From positions 1-20,136 of the forward strand of contig CAAGFJ010000097.1 in assembly GCA_900769115.1 (NCBI GenBank): a DNA stretch of 20,136 nucleotides. The letters run 5' to 3'. This DNA comes from Lachnospiraceae bacterium. GTDB lineage: Bacteria > Bacillota > Clostridia > Lachnospirales > Lachnospiraceae. Below the pieces are notes generated by a model. The model had not been told where the DNA came from. It searched no databases and saw only the letters and a program-made list of their open reading frames with translations. Shown piece by piece: positions 8,097-14,671 of this stretch; within the stretch, counting starts at the first letter, position 1, and each line of letters starts with the position of its first letter. Both the position numbers and the translations under genes were made by a program.

Positions 8097-9430
8097 TGTA
8101 ATTTCATTCCTTTTTTCTTCTTAAAGTACGCTGCGGCTAAGAAGAATGCAGCAACAACACCGGCAACCGGACCAGTCGAAGAACCAGCGATCGTTACACC
8201 CTGACCGCCCAAGTTCGGATTAGAAAGTGTGATCGTACCCATCTGATCCTGCGGAATTCCGGTAATCTCCGATAACCGTTTCATACTGATGGAGAACTCC
8301 ACCTCGTCTCCCGGTGTATCGGATGCATGATTCTCATCATACACCGTATAGATCACCTGGCTGCCACACTCATTGTAATAATATAAATAAACTCTCATAT
8401 TCGTATGATTGCCTTTGGATTGGCAATTAGTGCCCCAGTCAACTGAACCATCACTATTTGCCGGAAGAATAGACATTGGAATTGTTTTCCCATTAATTGT
8501 AAGATTCCACGTCTGTATCTGCATATAACTTCCATATAACTCATTTGCCTGAAAATGTCCATATAGCCGTTCTCCATCCGTATACAACTGACCATAATGA
8601 TTACATTTTCCATTATTGCTTGTATATGTAATCTCTGTCTTAGGGATATTCTTCCAGTCATCATACATACCGTCAATCTGCAAACCTCCGGATACAACAA
8701 TATCTTCACTTGTATCTTCTTTCTCTTTATCTTCGGTTGTAGTCTCTTCAGTCGTGGTCTCCTCTGTAATCCCTTCCGTTGTCTCTTCCGTCGATAGTGC
8801 CTCAGTTGTAATCTCTTCTGTTACTTCCGTCGTAACCTCCTCTGTTGACACTTCTGTTGATGTCTCTTGCTCTGTTGTGCTTTCAGAAGATGCATTCTCT
8901 GTTGTCTGTTCCTCCGTTGTTTCAGTCGTAGCACCACTTGATACCGCCACATTTACCGTCTTGCCACCCCAGGTCAGATTCAATCCGGAGAATGTATAAT
9001 CGGCATAGGCGCTCACCGGCACCTGAATGCTCCATTTCATATTCTTGTATCCGTAATATTCCTGTTTATCACTATTAGATACACTTCCGCTTGCACCGGA
9101 GATTGCGCTATTCCAGGCATTTCTTACCGTAATACTACCGCCATCTCCATCATTACTCTGATTGATCGTAATCCCGCTGAGAGAACCAAGATTCGTTCCA
9201 TTATCAGCGGATACCTGGATCTGCTCTCCTATATAATTATTCCATGTGCCTTCATAACTGATATAGATATAGGAACCATCTGCACTGATATTCATAGTTC
9301 CGTTACTTCCATTAATTCCCGCTGCATATGCATGTACATTACCAAACTGTAATACTAATGCAAACACGCATATGATTGCTGTCAGTTGTCTCAATATATT
9401 ATGTCGTCTCTTATCTGATGTCTTTTTCAT
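8093..9430 (-). CDS. secreted protein with C-terminal exosortase G sorting signal (Firmicu-CTERM type)
   Basis: A 445-aa probable XrtG substrate. The start at 9430 has GAGAGG 9 bp upstream; an earlier in-frame codon at 9475 would overlap the upstream gene much more. A signal peptide has a basic start, a hydrophobic core near 14-29, and likely cleavage near AYA-A (about 36-37). Residues 38-165 form a Gly/Ser/Asn-rich beta-type domain with many aromatic residues. Residues 166-245 are a Thr/Glu/Ser linker. Residues 246-410 form a second domain opening with IDGMYDDW, reminiscent of carbohydrate-binding surface modules. The tail has GSSTGP (416-421), a 15-residue apolar segment and KKKK (437-440), the layout of an exosortase tail. 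No LPxTG motif is present. The domain functions are unknown. Confidence 0.88.
   Translation of the reverse strand: MKKTSDKRRHNILRQLTAIICVFALVLQFGNVHAYAAGINGSNGTMNISADGSYIYISYEGTWNNYIGEQIQVSADNGTNLGSLSGITINQSNDGDGGSITVRNAWNSAISGASGSVSNSDKQEYYGYKNMKWSIQVPVSAYADYTFSGLNLTWGGKTVNVAVSSGATTETTEEQTTENASSESTTEQETSTEVSTEEVTTEVTEEITTEALSTEETTEGITEETTTEETTTEDKEKEDTSEDIVVSGGLQIDGMYDDWKNIPKTEITYTSNNGKCNHYGQLYTDGERLYGHFQANELYGSYMQIQTWNLTINGKTIPMSILPANSDGSVDWGTNCQSKGNHTNMRVYLYYYNECGSQVIYTVYDENHASDTPGDEVEFSISMKRLSEITGIPQDQMGTITLSNPNLGGQGVTIAGSSTGPVAGVVAAFFLAAAYFKKKKGMKLQ
8696..8935 (-). repeat. low-complexity Thr/Glu-rich linker coding repeat
   Basis: This stretch codes for about 80 residues made almost only of Thr, Glu, Ser and Val, with TTE repeated many times (residues 166-245 of the substrate). 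It separates two folded domains. Such linkers in surface proteins are often extended and O-glycosylated. The repeat is also prone to length change. A Ser/Val-rich open frame on the other strand is only its antisense shadow. Confidence 0.8.
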
Positions 9431-9872
9431 ATGTTTCATCCTCTCGTATTCTCTTCTGTTCCATAATGGCATCATAATTGCCTTTGCTGTTATCCATATT
9501 GAGCGTCGGAAGCAATATTCGATCCGCCACCCGGTACACAGATAACGGATTATCCGCTATATCCAACTGATATAAGGAAAAATTCGTCTTACGAAACCTT
9601 ACTTTCAATATCTCGTACAGATAATTACCAATATCTTCAATGCTTGTATCGGTATTCTGAAACATAGGAAGATCATTGAGATATCTTCCTTCCAACTGAC
9701 TCAGCAGTTCTTCCGCATAACAATCAACTATCTCTATGGAAGAATCCTCCTGTTCCTTTCTCTTACCAATATACAACACGACTGTAAACGTATGGGAATG
9801 TGCGGTATCCCTGTTCCCGTGAAAACTATGACTTGCATTCATATAATATCGGCTTACATAATAGCAGCGCAC
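9411..9872 (-). CDS. 6-pyruvoyl-tetrahydropterin synthase-like protein, second copy, first gene of the XrtG operon
   Basis: A 153-aa protein of the PTPS/QueD fold. The start is GTG at 9872, with AGGTGG 7 bp upstream. His15, His25 and His27 (AHSH) match the three zinc ligands. The catalytic cysteine position, four before the HxH, is arginine. The NPT-x-E segment survives only loosely as TDTSIED (75-81). The later glutamate kept by the other copy appears to be replaced, near IADNP. It is thus more diverged than the 4580-5029 copy and probably not an enzyme of queuosine synthesis. It overlaps the substrate gene by 20 bp. The two copies at both ends of one operon may form a mixed complex, which is inference. 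Confidence 0.75.
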   Translation of the reverse strand: MRCYYVSRYYMNASHSFHGNRDTAHSHTFTVVLYIGKRKEQEDSSIEIVDCYAEELLSQLEGRYLNDLPMFQNTDTSIEDIGNYLYEILKVRFRKTNFSLYQLDIADNPLSVYRVADRILLPTLNMDNSKGNYDAIMEQKRIREDETYEKDIR

Positions 9873-9903
9873 ACTCTCACCACCTACTTTATTTTATATC
9901 TCT

Positions 9904-9931
9904 AGTATACATACTATCGGATTTTTTTCAA
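9904..9931 (-). promoter_or_regulatory. sigma-A type promoter of the XrtG operon
   Basis: On the minus strand, TTGAAA (9926-9931) and TATACT (9904-9909) are separated by 16 bp. Transcription would begin near 9897, about 25 nt before the GTG start at 9872. No other good promoter is seen between here and 2077, which fits a single seven-gene transcript. Confidence 0.65.
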
Positions 9932-9997
9932 TAAATAGTAACTATTCTTATTATAGAATTATTGTAAAATTTCACAATTGGTTTTATGCATAATATA

Positions 9998-10056
9998 CAA
10001 AAAGGGATTATTTTAATTAAAAACCAATTGGTTTTCCATTAAAATAACCCCTTTTA
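9998..10056 (-). terminator. long palindrome, probable abrB terminator
   Basis: AAAAGGG-a-TTATTTTAAT (10000-10017) pairs with ATTAAAATAA-c-CCCTTTT (10038-10055) with one mismatch. The loop is itself a palindrome, AAAACCAATTGGTTTT (10020-10035). Read on the minus strand, the stem is followed by a T-run, as expected for an intrinsic terminator of the abrB-like gene ending at 10079. AATTGGTTTT recurs at 9976-9985. The remainder of 9873-10078 is AT-rich promoter DNA. Confidence 0.6.
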
Positions 10057-10078
10057 CACTGACCTGTCTCTCTGCATT

Positions 10079-10330
10079 CTATAAATCTGCAAGCTTGGCC
10101 AACTCCCGAATTGTATCTTTACTAATCATCTTGCCCTGATATTCTATCAAATCCTTATTACTTCCTGTAAAAACATCTCTGGGCTCATATTTCTTCAAAA
10201 CAATGTTATCTCCATCCACAAAGATCTCAACCGGATCCCTCAATTCAAGATTCAGACTTCGCCGTAATTCAATCGGCAGGGTGACTCTTCCAAGATTGTC
10301 CAGATTCCTTACGATACCTGTTGCTTTCAT
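10079..10330 (-). CDS. abrB: AbrB family transition-state regulator
   Basis: An 83-aa DNA-binding protein. The N-terminal SpoVT/AbrB domain (residues 1-50) carries the signature TGIVRNLDNLGRV followed by PIELRR and VLKKYEP, very close to B. subtilis AbrB as I remember it. The C-terminal part is shorter than in Bacillus and ends in a small helix. GGAAGGAG lies a few bases upstream of the ATG. It is expected to repress post-exponential genes during growth. It has its own promoter (10377-10405), is divergent from spmA, and lies just upstream of the XrtG operon on the same strand. It could influence both, but I see no proven operator. Clostridial genomes often hold several AbrB paralogs, so one-to-one orthology is not certain. 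Confidence 0.9.
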   Translation of the reverse strand: MKATGIVRNLDNLGRVTLPIELRRSLNLELRDPVEIFVDGDNIVLKKYEPRDVFTGSNKDLIEYQGKMISKDTIRELAKLADL

Positions 10331-10376
10331 CGTTCTCGCTCCTTCCTAACACGGTCTCCCTCCGCCTCTGCCCTTA

Positions 10377-10405
10377 AGAGTAGCACGATTACTCATCAAA
10401 ATCAA
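10377..10405 (-). promoter_or_regulatory. promoter of the abrB-like gene
   Basis: On the minus strand, TTGATT (10400-10405) is followed by a 17-bp spacer and TACTCT (10377-10382). TGC directly before the -10 box makes it extended. Predicted transcript start is near 10370, giving a leader of about 40 nt. Confidence 0.6.
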
Positions 10406-10479
10406 TGCCCTCTATTTAAAATTTACAAAATATTCATTTTTAAAAAAAATACATCATACATTAGCATAGGAGGTCGCTT

Positions 10480-11076
10480 ATGTTAAATATAATCTGGACT
10501 TTATTGCTTCTAATTGGCATTATTATTGCCTGCTTTACCGGCAATTTAGAAGCTGTCAATAACAGTATATTAGATTCTACACAGGATGCCATTGAACTGC
10601 TTTTCACTATGACCGGTATCATCGGTATGTGGAACGGCATTCTTTCAATCGCAGAAGGAAGTGGGCTGACCCGGTTGCTGACACATTATATGAAACCTCT
10701 ATTGCGTATTTTATTTCCCCACATTCCTTCCTCCCATCCGGCTGGTGACTATATCTGCGCCAACTTTATTGCAAACATTTTAGGGCTGGGTTGGGCATGT
10801 ACCCCTACCGGTCTTGCAGCTATGAAACAGCTTCAGCAGCTTGAGCTAGAACGTGGTCATTCCCCCTCCATTGCCAGTAAAGAAATGTGCACCTTTTTAG
10901 TCTTAAATATCTCATCTCTTCAGCTTATTCCCATGAATATGATTGCATATCGCAGCAAATACGGCAGCACTACACCTTTTTCTGTGATTAGTCCTGCTTT
11001 GATTGCTACCTTTCTTACCACATTACTCGCCTGTATTCTATGCCGGTTATTCTCAACCAGAAAGGAGTCCTCATGA
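10480..11076 (+). CDS. spmA: spore maturation protein SpmA
   Basis: A 198-aa membrane protein close in length to B. subtilis SpmA. It has several hydrophobic helices, the MWNGILSIAEGSG segment near residues 51-63 and the nucleoside-recognition (gate) type motif GLGWACTPTGLAAM near 103-116, all familiar from SpmA. TAGGAGG stands 6-7 bp before the ATG. In Bacillus, SpmA with SpmB is needed for proper dehydration of the spore core and heat resistance. It overlaps the next gene by 4 bp, so the pair is translationally coupled. Its presence argues that the host forms spores. A sporulation sigma factor probably drives it, but I could not fix a promoter with correct spacing. Confidence 0.92.
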   Translation: MLNIIWTLLLLIGIIIACFTGNLEAVNNSILDSTQDAIELLFTMTGIIGMWNGILSIAEGSGLTRLLTHYMKPLLRILFPHIPSSHPAGDYICANFIANILGLGWACTPTGLAAMKQLQQLELERGHSPSIASKEMCTFLVLNISSLQLIPMNMIAYRSKYGSTTPFSVISPALIATFLTTLLACILCRLFSTRKESS

Positions 11077-11603
11077 AACTATTGCATTATATATCTGTTT
11101 TCCTCATTCCCTTTCTACTTTTTCTCATTCTGCTATATGCTATATTACAGAAAAAACCGGTCTTTGATCTATTTACAAAGGGTGCAAAGGATGGTATGCA
11201 TACCGTCTATCACATTGCTCCGACAATTATAGGTCTCTTTGTTGCCATTGGCGTATTTCGCAGCTCCGGTGCTTTGGAGCTTCTCTGCCAACTGTTAACT
11301 CCGATTGCTGCTTTTTTCCATATTCCGACACAGATCATTCCCTTATCGATACTCAAGATGTTCTCTGCCTCCGGCGCAAATGGTCTTTTATTTGATCTGT
11401 TTAAATCATATGGCACGGATTCCTATATTGGATTTACAGCTTCCATCTTACTAAGCTGCACGGAAACTTTATTCTATACTGTGTCCGTTTATTACATGAG
11501 TATAGACATTAAAAAAACCCGCTGGACCATTCCAGCAGGTATGCTTTTATCTTTATTTTCCTTATGGATCAGTTGTGCACTTGCAAGATACTTTATCCCA
11601 TAA
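11073..11603 (+). CDS. spmB: spore maturation protein SpmB
   Basis: A 176-aa membrane protein. The ATG at 11073 overlaps the spmA stop codon and has AAAGGAG upstream; an earlier start at 11040 is not needed. Visible features are an N-terminal hydrophobic helix, the FTKGAKDG segment, and the gate-domain motif FSASGANGLLFD near residues 96-107. The length and partner gene agree with SpmB, the second half of the SpmAB membrane complex acting late in spore formation. No strong terminator follows. The 130 bp after it hold the promoter and inverted repeat of the next gene. Confidence 0.92.
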   Translation: MKLLHYISVFLIPFLLFLILLYAILQKKPVFDLFTKGAKDGMHTVYHIAPTIIGLFVAIGVFRSSGALELLCQLLTPIAAFFHIPTQIIPLSILKMFSASGANGLLFDLFKSYGTDSYIGFTASILLSCTETLFYTVSVYYMSIDIKKTRWTIPAGMLLSLFSLWISCALARYFIP

Positions 11604-11662
11604 TACCGGTAATCACGCATCGTATCCACGATATTTATCACAAGCTATTCTCTTTCCTGATA

Positions 11663-11671
11663 TGCTATAAT
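11663..11671 (+). promoter_or_regulatory. extended -10 promoter of the XRE regulator gene
   Basis: TGC directly followed by a perfect TATAAT (11666-11671). I see no good -35, which an extended -10 can do without. Transcription would start near 11678, about 55 nt before the ATG at 11734. Confidence 0.5.
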
Positions 11672-11679
11672 AAAATAAC

Positions 11680-11704
11680 GGTATCTAAATAATAACCAGA
11701 TACC
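11680..11704. repeat. inverted repeat at the XRE gene's transcription start, possible operator
   Basis: GGTATCT (11680-11686) and AGATACC (11698-11704) form a perfect 7-bp inverted repeat with an 11-bp spacer. It lies just after the predicted transcript start and before the ribosome binding site at 11717-11724. Small XRE regulators often bind such sites on their own promoter, so self-control is plausible but not shown. Confidence 0.4.
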
Positions 11705-11733
11705 TGTTATCACAAAGTGGAGGGAATATACAC

Positions 11734-12069
11734 ATGAATTATCTTGCACTCGGAAACCGGCTGCGCATATGTCGTCTGAAAAATGACTACACGTTACAGG
11801 ATCTTGCAGATCTTACACACTATTCATCCAAACATATTGGTAATATTGAACGAGGACGTGCCAGACCTAGTATCGAACTACTAATTCAACTATCGAATTA
11901 TCTGAACACGTCACCTGATTATTTGTTACAGGATAGCCTTCTGCCCTGTGCAAGTTATCCTTCGATCTACCATTCCTCGGAATTACTGATCAATTATCAA
12001 CAATATCTGGAACATCAACAGTGGGCATTGCAGCAGTTTGCCAAACAGTATAACAGTCTTTTTGAATAA
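11734..12069 (+). CDS. XRE/Cro-CI family helix-turn-helix regulator
   Basis: A 111-aa protein with an N-terminal HTH_3 domain (about residues 6-63). The recognition region includes YTLQDLADLTHYS and IGNIERGRARPS, ending in the typical SPDYLL. The C-terminal 45 residues are Gln- and Tyr-rich with no known domain. GTGGAGGG precedes the ATG. It stands alone, converging with rsmI (20 bp between the two stops). An inverted repeat at 11680-11704 may be its own operator. Targets are unknown; spmAB upstream and rsmI downstream are merely neighbours. Confidence 0.88.
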   Translation: MNYLALGNRLRICRLKNDYTLQDLADLTHYSSKHIGNIERGRARPSIELLIQLSNYLNTSPDYLLQDSLLPCASYPSIYHSSELLINYQQYLEHQQWALQQFAKQYNSLFE

Positions 12070-12089
12070 TCATAATCTCCCTCTTATAA

Positions 12090-12929
12090 TTACTCTAATA
12101 AAGCCTGATATATATCTCTTTTTCCCACTCCACGATCTTTTGCTGTCTGTTTCATAGCAGATTTCTTATCCATTCCCTGATTCATATAATATTGTACATG
12201 CTCCGGTATTGTCATTTCCAGAAACGGCTGCATTTCTTTTTCCTTCAAGATCTCCCGATCCATTCCCTCGATTACCAATACATATTCTCCCCGCGGTTCT
12301 TCCTCTTCATAGTAAGCAATCGCTGCTCCAATCGTTGTCTGATAATTCGTTTCGTGTTTCTTTGTCAGTTCCTTCACAATAGATACCGGACGATCTCCCA
12401 ATGCCTCATACAGATCCGCTAATGTTTTCTTTAACTTATGTGGGGCTTCATATAGCAAGATGGTTCTTGTCTCTTTTTTCAGTTCTGCAAGTACCTCTTC
12501 CCGTTCCTTCTTATCATATGGCAGAAATGCCTCAAAACAGAAACGTCTGGTCTTCTTACCGGATAATGTAAGTGCTGTCACAAATGCAGACGGTCCCGGC
12601 AGGGAGGTAACCGGCACGCCCGCCTCTAGACACTGTCTGACTAATTCTTCTCCCGGATCAGAAATCGCAGGTGTTCCAGCATCCGTGATCAGTGCGATAT
12701 TCGTTCCTGCTAACATCTTCTCCACCAATATCTTTGCTTTATCATACTTGTTAAATTCATGATAGCTCGTCATTGGTGTCTGAATCTCAAAATGATTCAG
12801 CAGCTTGATACTGTGTCTCGTATCCTCTGCCGCAATGAGGTCTGCCTCCTTAAGAATACGAAGTGTTCTTAATGTAATATCTTCTAAATTTCCAATTGGT
12901 GTTGCACATATATATAACATGCCAGCCAT
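12090..12929 (-). CDS. rsmI: 16S rRNA (cytidine(1402)-2'-O)-methyltransferase RsmI
   Basis: A 279-aa SAM-dependent methyltransferase of the tetrapyrrole methylase fold, acting on C1402 in the decoding centre of 16S rRNA. The characteristic motifs are YICATPIGNLEDIT at the N-terminus, AAEDTRHS (33-40), TDAGTPAISDPG (82-93) and SLPGPSA (108-114). The start at 12929 has GGAGAGG 8 bp upstream. It is the last gene of the housekeeping run. An 88-bp gap separates it from trmN6, where B. subtilis has yazA. The length and every motif are normal. Confidence 0.96.
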   Translation of the reverse strand: MAGMLYICATPIGNLEDITLRTLRILKEADLIAAEDTRHSIKLLNHFEIQTPMTSYHEFNKYDKAKILVEKMLAGTNIALITDAGTPAISDPGEELVRQCLEAGVPVTSLPGPSAFVTALTLSGKKTRRFCFEAFLPYDKKEREEVLAELKKETRTILLYEAPHKLKKTLADLYEALGDRPVSIVKELTKKHETNYQTTIGAAIAYYEEEEPRGEYVLVIEGMDREILKEKEMQPFLEMTIPEHVQYYMNQGMDKKSAMKQTAKDRGVGKRDIYQALLE

Positions 12930-13017
12930 ACTACTGTCCTCTCCATCTTTTATCGGTATCTACTCCTCTGTTTCACCTGGATATATACCAAATCTTTCCT
13001 AATAGTTTTCTATACAC

Positions 13018-13773
13018 TTATGATAATTGCGGTTTTTTCTTATTATAGATCCGATATATCTCATCGGTATACACACCCGGCTTCTCATACATAATAAGAG
13101 AGGGCTCCACTGTAATCCTTGGTCTTCCGCCCTTCAGCCCCTCTATCATCACCATCGTTGGCTCTTTATCCACATACGGCTGGATCAACCGCATCCTCTT
13201 CGGCTCCATACGGTACTGTTTCATTGTCTGAAAGATCTCTGCGAGCCGGAAAGGCTTATGTATCATATAAAAGCTTCCATATTCCGGCAATACATAGCCT
13301 GCTGCCGCTATCACATCCTCCAACGAAAGCATAACTTCATGTCTGGCGATTGTCTTCGGTTCATACAGATTCTGCAGTCCATGATGATCGGTCATATAAG
13401 GTGGATTCACCGTAACAACGGGAAAGGAAGCTGGTTGATACAGCTCCCTTATCTTCTTTACATCCCCGCACTGAATATCAATGCGTTCTTCTAATCCATT
13501 CATAGCAACACTTCGTGCCGCCATATCTGCATACTCTCCTTGTAACTCCAATCCCGTAAAATGACCAGCCTGTGTATTGGCAGCCATCAGAATTGGAATC
13601 ACACCACTTCCGGTACACAGATCTAAGACGTTCTGTCCTTTCTTAACTCTGGCAAAATGAGACAACAACACTGCATCCACACCAAAACAAAATCCCTTCG
13701 GTTTCTGAATAATGTGGTATCCCTTACATTGCAGATCATCTATTCTCTCATCTTCCCTTGCATAATTAATCAA
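13018..13773 (-). CDS. tRNA1(Val) (adenine(37)-N6)-methyltransferase-like protein
   Basis: A 251-aa Rossmann-fold methyltransferase. The SAM motif VLDLCTGSGVIPI is at residues 49-61 and the adenine-N6 signature NPPY at 123-126. The N-terminal GFCFGVDAVLL segment is typical of the TrmN6/YabB group. It is expected to methylate A37 of tRNA-Val, though target specificity is not proved outside a few species. It overlaps ricT by 8 bp. The position between ricT and rsmI repeats the B. subtilis order, which supports the assignment. Confidence 0.88.
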   Translation of the reverse strand: MINYAREDERIDDLQCKGYHIIQKPKGFCFGVDAVLLSHFARVKKGQNVLDLCTGSGVIPILMAANTQAGHFTGLELQGEYADMAARSVAMNGLEERIDIQCGDVKKIRELYQPASFPVVTVNPPYMTDHHGLQNLYEPKTIARHEVMLSLEDVIAAAGYVLPEYGSFYMIHKPFRLAEIFQTMKQYRMEPKRMRLIQPYVDKEPTMVMIEGLKGGRPRITVEPSLIMYEKPGVYTDEIYRIYNKKKPQLS

Positions 13774-14671
13774 TCTTAGAACCGCCTTCTTTTTTCTCTA
13801 ATGCCTCTAATTCCTTCAATTCCTTATCATTCACTTTATCCGAATTGCGTCTTTTCTTTGGTTTGAATTTCAGTTCTTCTATCTTGTATTCCCGAATCTC
13901 TTTCTCTCCATCTTCTGTCGATACAATCACTTTCACCTTCTGGCGAAGCACACTAACACTGCTCACTTCTCCCTTGAAGCCATCAAATGTCCGTACGTAA
14001 TCACCCACATTAGGTAAACGGTCGTTCAGATATTCATATGTCTCCTGTTCATTCTTAAGGCAGCACATCAAACGTCCACACACACCGGATATCTTTGTTG
14101 GATTCAAAGAAAGATTCTGTTCCTTTGCCATCTTAATGGATACTGGAATAAAATCGGATAAATACGTATGACAGCATAGCTCACGTCCACAGATACCATA
14201 TCCACCAAGAATCTTCGTCTCATCTCTTACTCCAATCTGTCTAAGCTCAATTCTGGTACGGAATACAGAAGCAAGATCCTTCACTAATTCACGGAAATCA
14301 ATACGTCCATCCGCTGTAAAATAAAACAATACCTTGTTGTTATCAAACGTATATTCCACATCGATTAATTTCATCTCAAGACCATGCTTTGCAATCTTTT
14401 GAAGGCAGATCTGATATGCCTCTTTGCATTTTTGCTTATTTGCCTCATGCCGGGCATCATCTTCTGCTGTAGCCTTCCGAATTACTGGTTTGAGGGTACT
14501 CGTAATATTCCCCTCATCAATCATTCTTTTACCTAAGACTACCTTACCATATTCCACTCCCCGGACCGTCTCTACAATTACAGCATCTCCTGCTTCTAGA
14601 TCAATTCCCGCTGGAGAAAAGAAATATATCTTTCCATTCTGCCGAAACCGTACTCCAATCACTTCTATCAT
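13766..14671 (-). CDS. ricT: PSP1 domain protein RicT (YaaT)
   Basis: A 301-aa cytoplasmic protein. The N-terminal PSP1 domain contains VETVRGVEYGKVV. Two cysteine clusters, GICGRELCC (159-167) and GVCGRLMCC (196-204), supply six cysteines: 161, 166, 167, 198, 203 and 204. Their spacing fits the iron-sulfur binding seen in the B. subtilis Ric (Y-complex) proteins. There RicT works with RicA and RicF on RNase Y processing and sporulation. The tail is rich in Lys and Glu. The gene overlaps holB by 4 bp (ATGA). RicA and RicF are not in this window. Confidence 0.93.
   Translation of the reverse strand: MIEVIGVRFRQNGKIYFFSPAGIDLEAGDAVIVETVRGVEYGKVVLGKRMIDEGNITSTLKPVIRKATAEDDARHEANKQKCKEAYQICLQKIAKHGLEMKLIDVEYTFDNNKVLFYFTADGRIDFRELVKDLASVFRTRIELRQIGVRDETKILGGYGICGRELCCHTYLSDFIPVSIKMAKEQNLSLNPTKISGVCGRLMCCLKNEQETYEYLNDRLPNVGDYVRTFDGFKGEVSSVSVLRQKVKVIVSTEDGEKEIREYKIEELKFKPKKRRNSDKVNDKELKELEALEKKEGGSKID

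Noticed and set aside
8616..8999. 127-codon open frame on the plus strand opposite the linker, rich in Ser and Val
   Set aside because: It is the antisense reading of the TTE repeat in the substrate gene. Low-complexity DNA leaves the frame open, and there is no ribosome binding site or promoter.
10455..10462. CATACATT, similar to a sigma-E/sigma-G -10 box upstream of spmA
   Set aside because: Transcription would start almost inside the ribosome binding site, and no matching -35 stands at the proper distance.
13027..13494. 155-codon plus-strand frame opposite the TrmN6-like gene
   Set aside because: The opposite strand carries clear SAM and NPPY motifs. This frame has a His- and Leu-rich random composition and no start signal.
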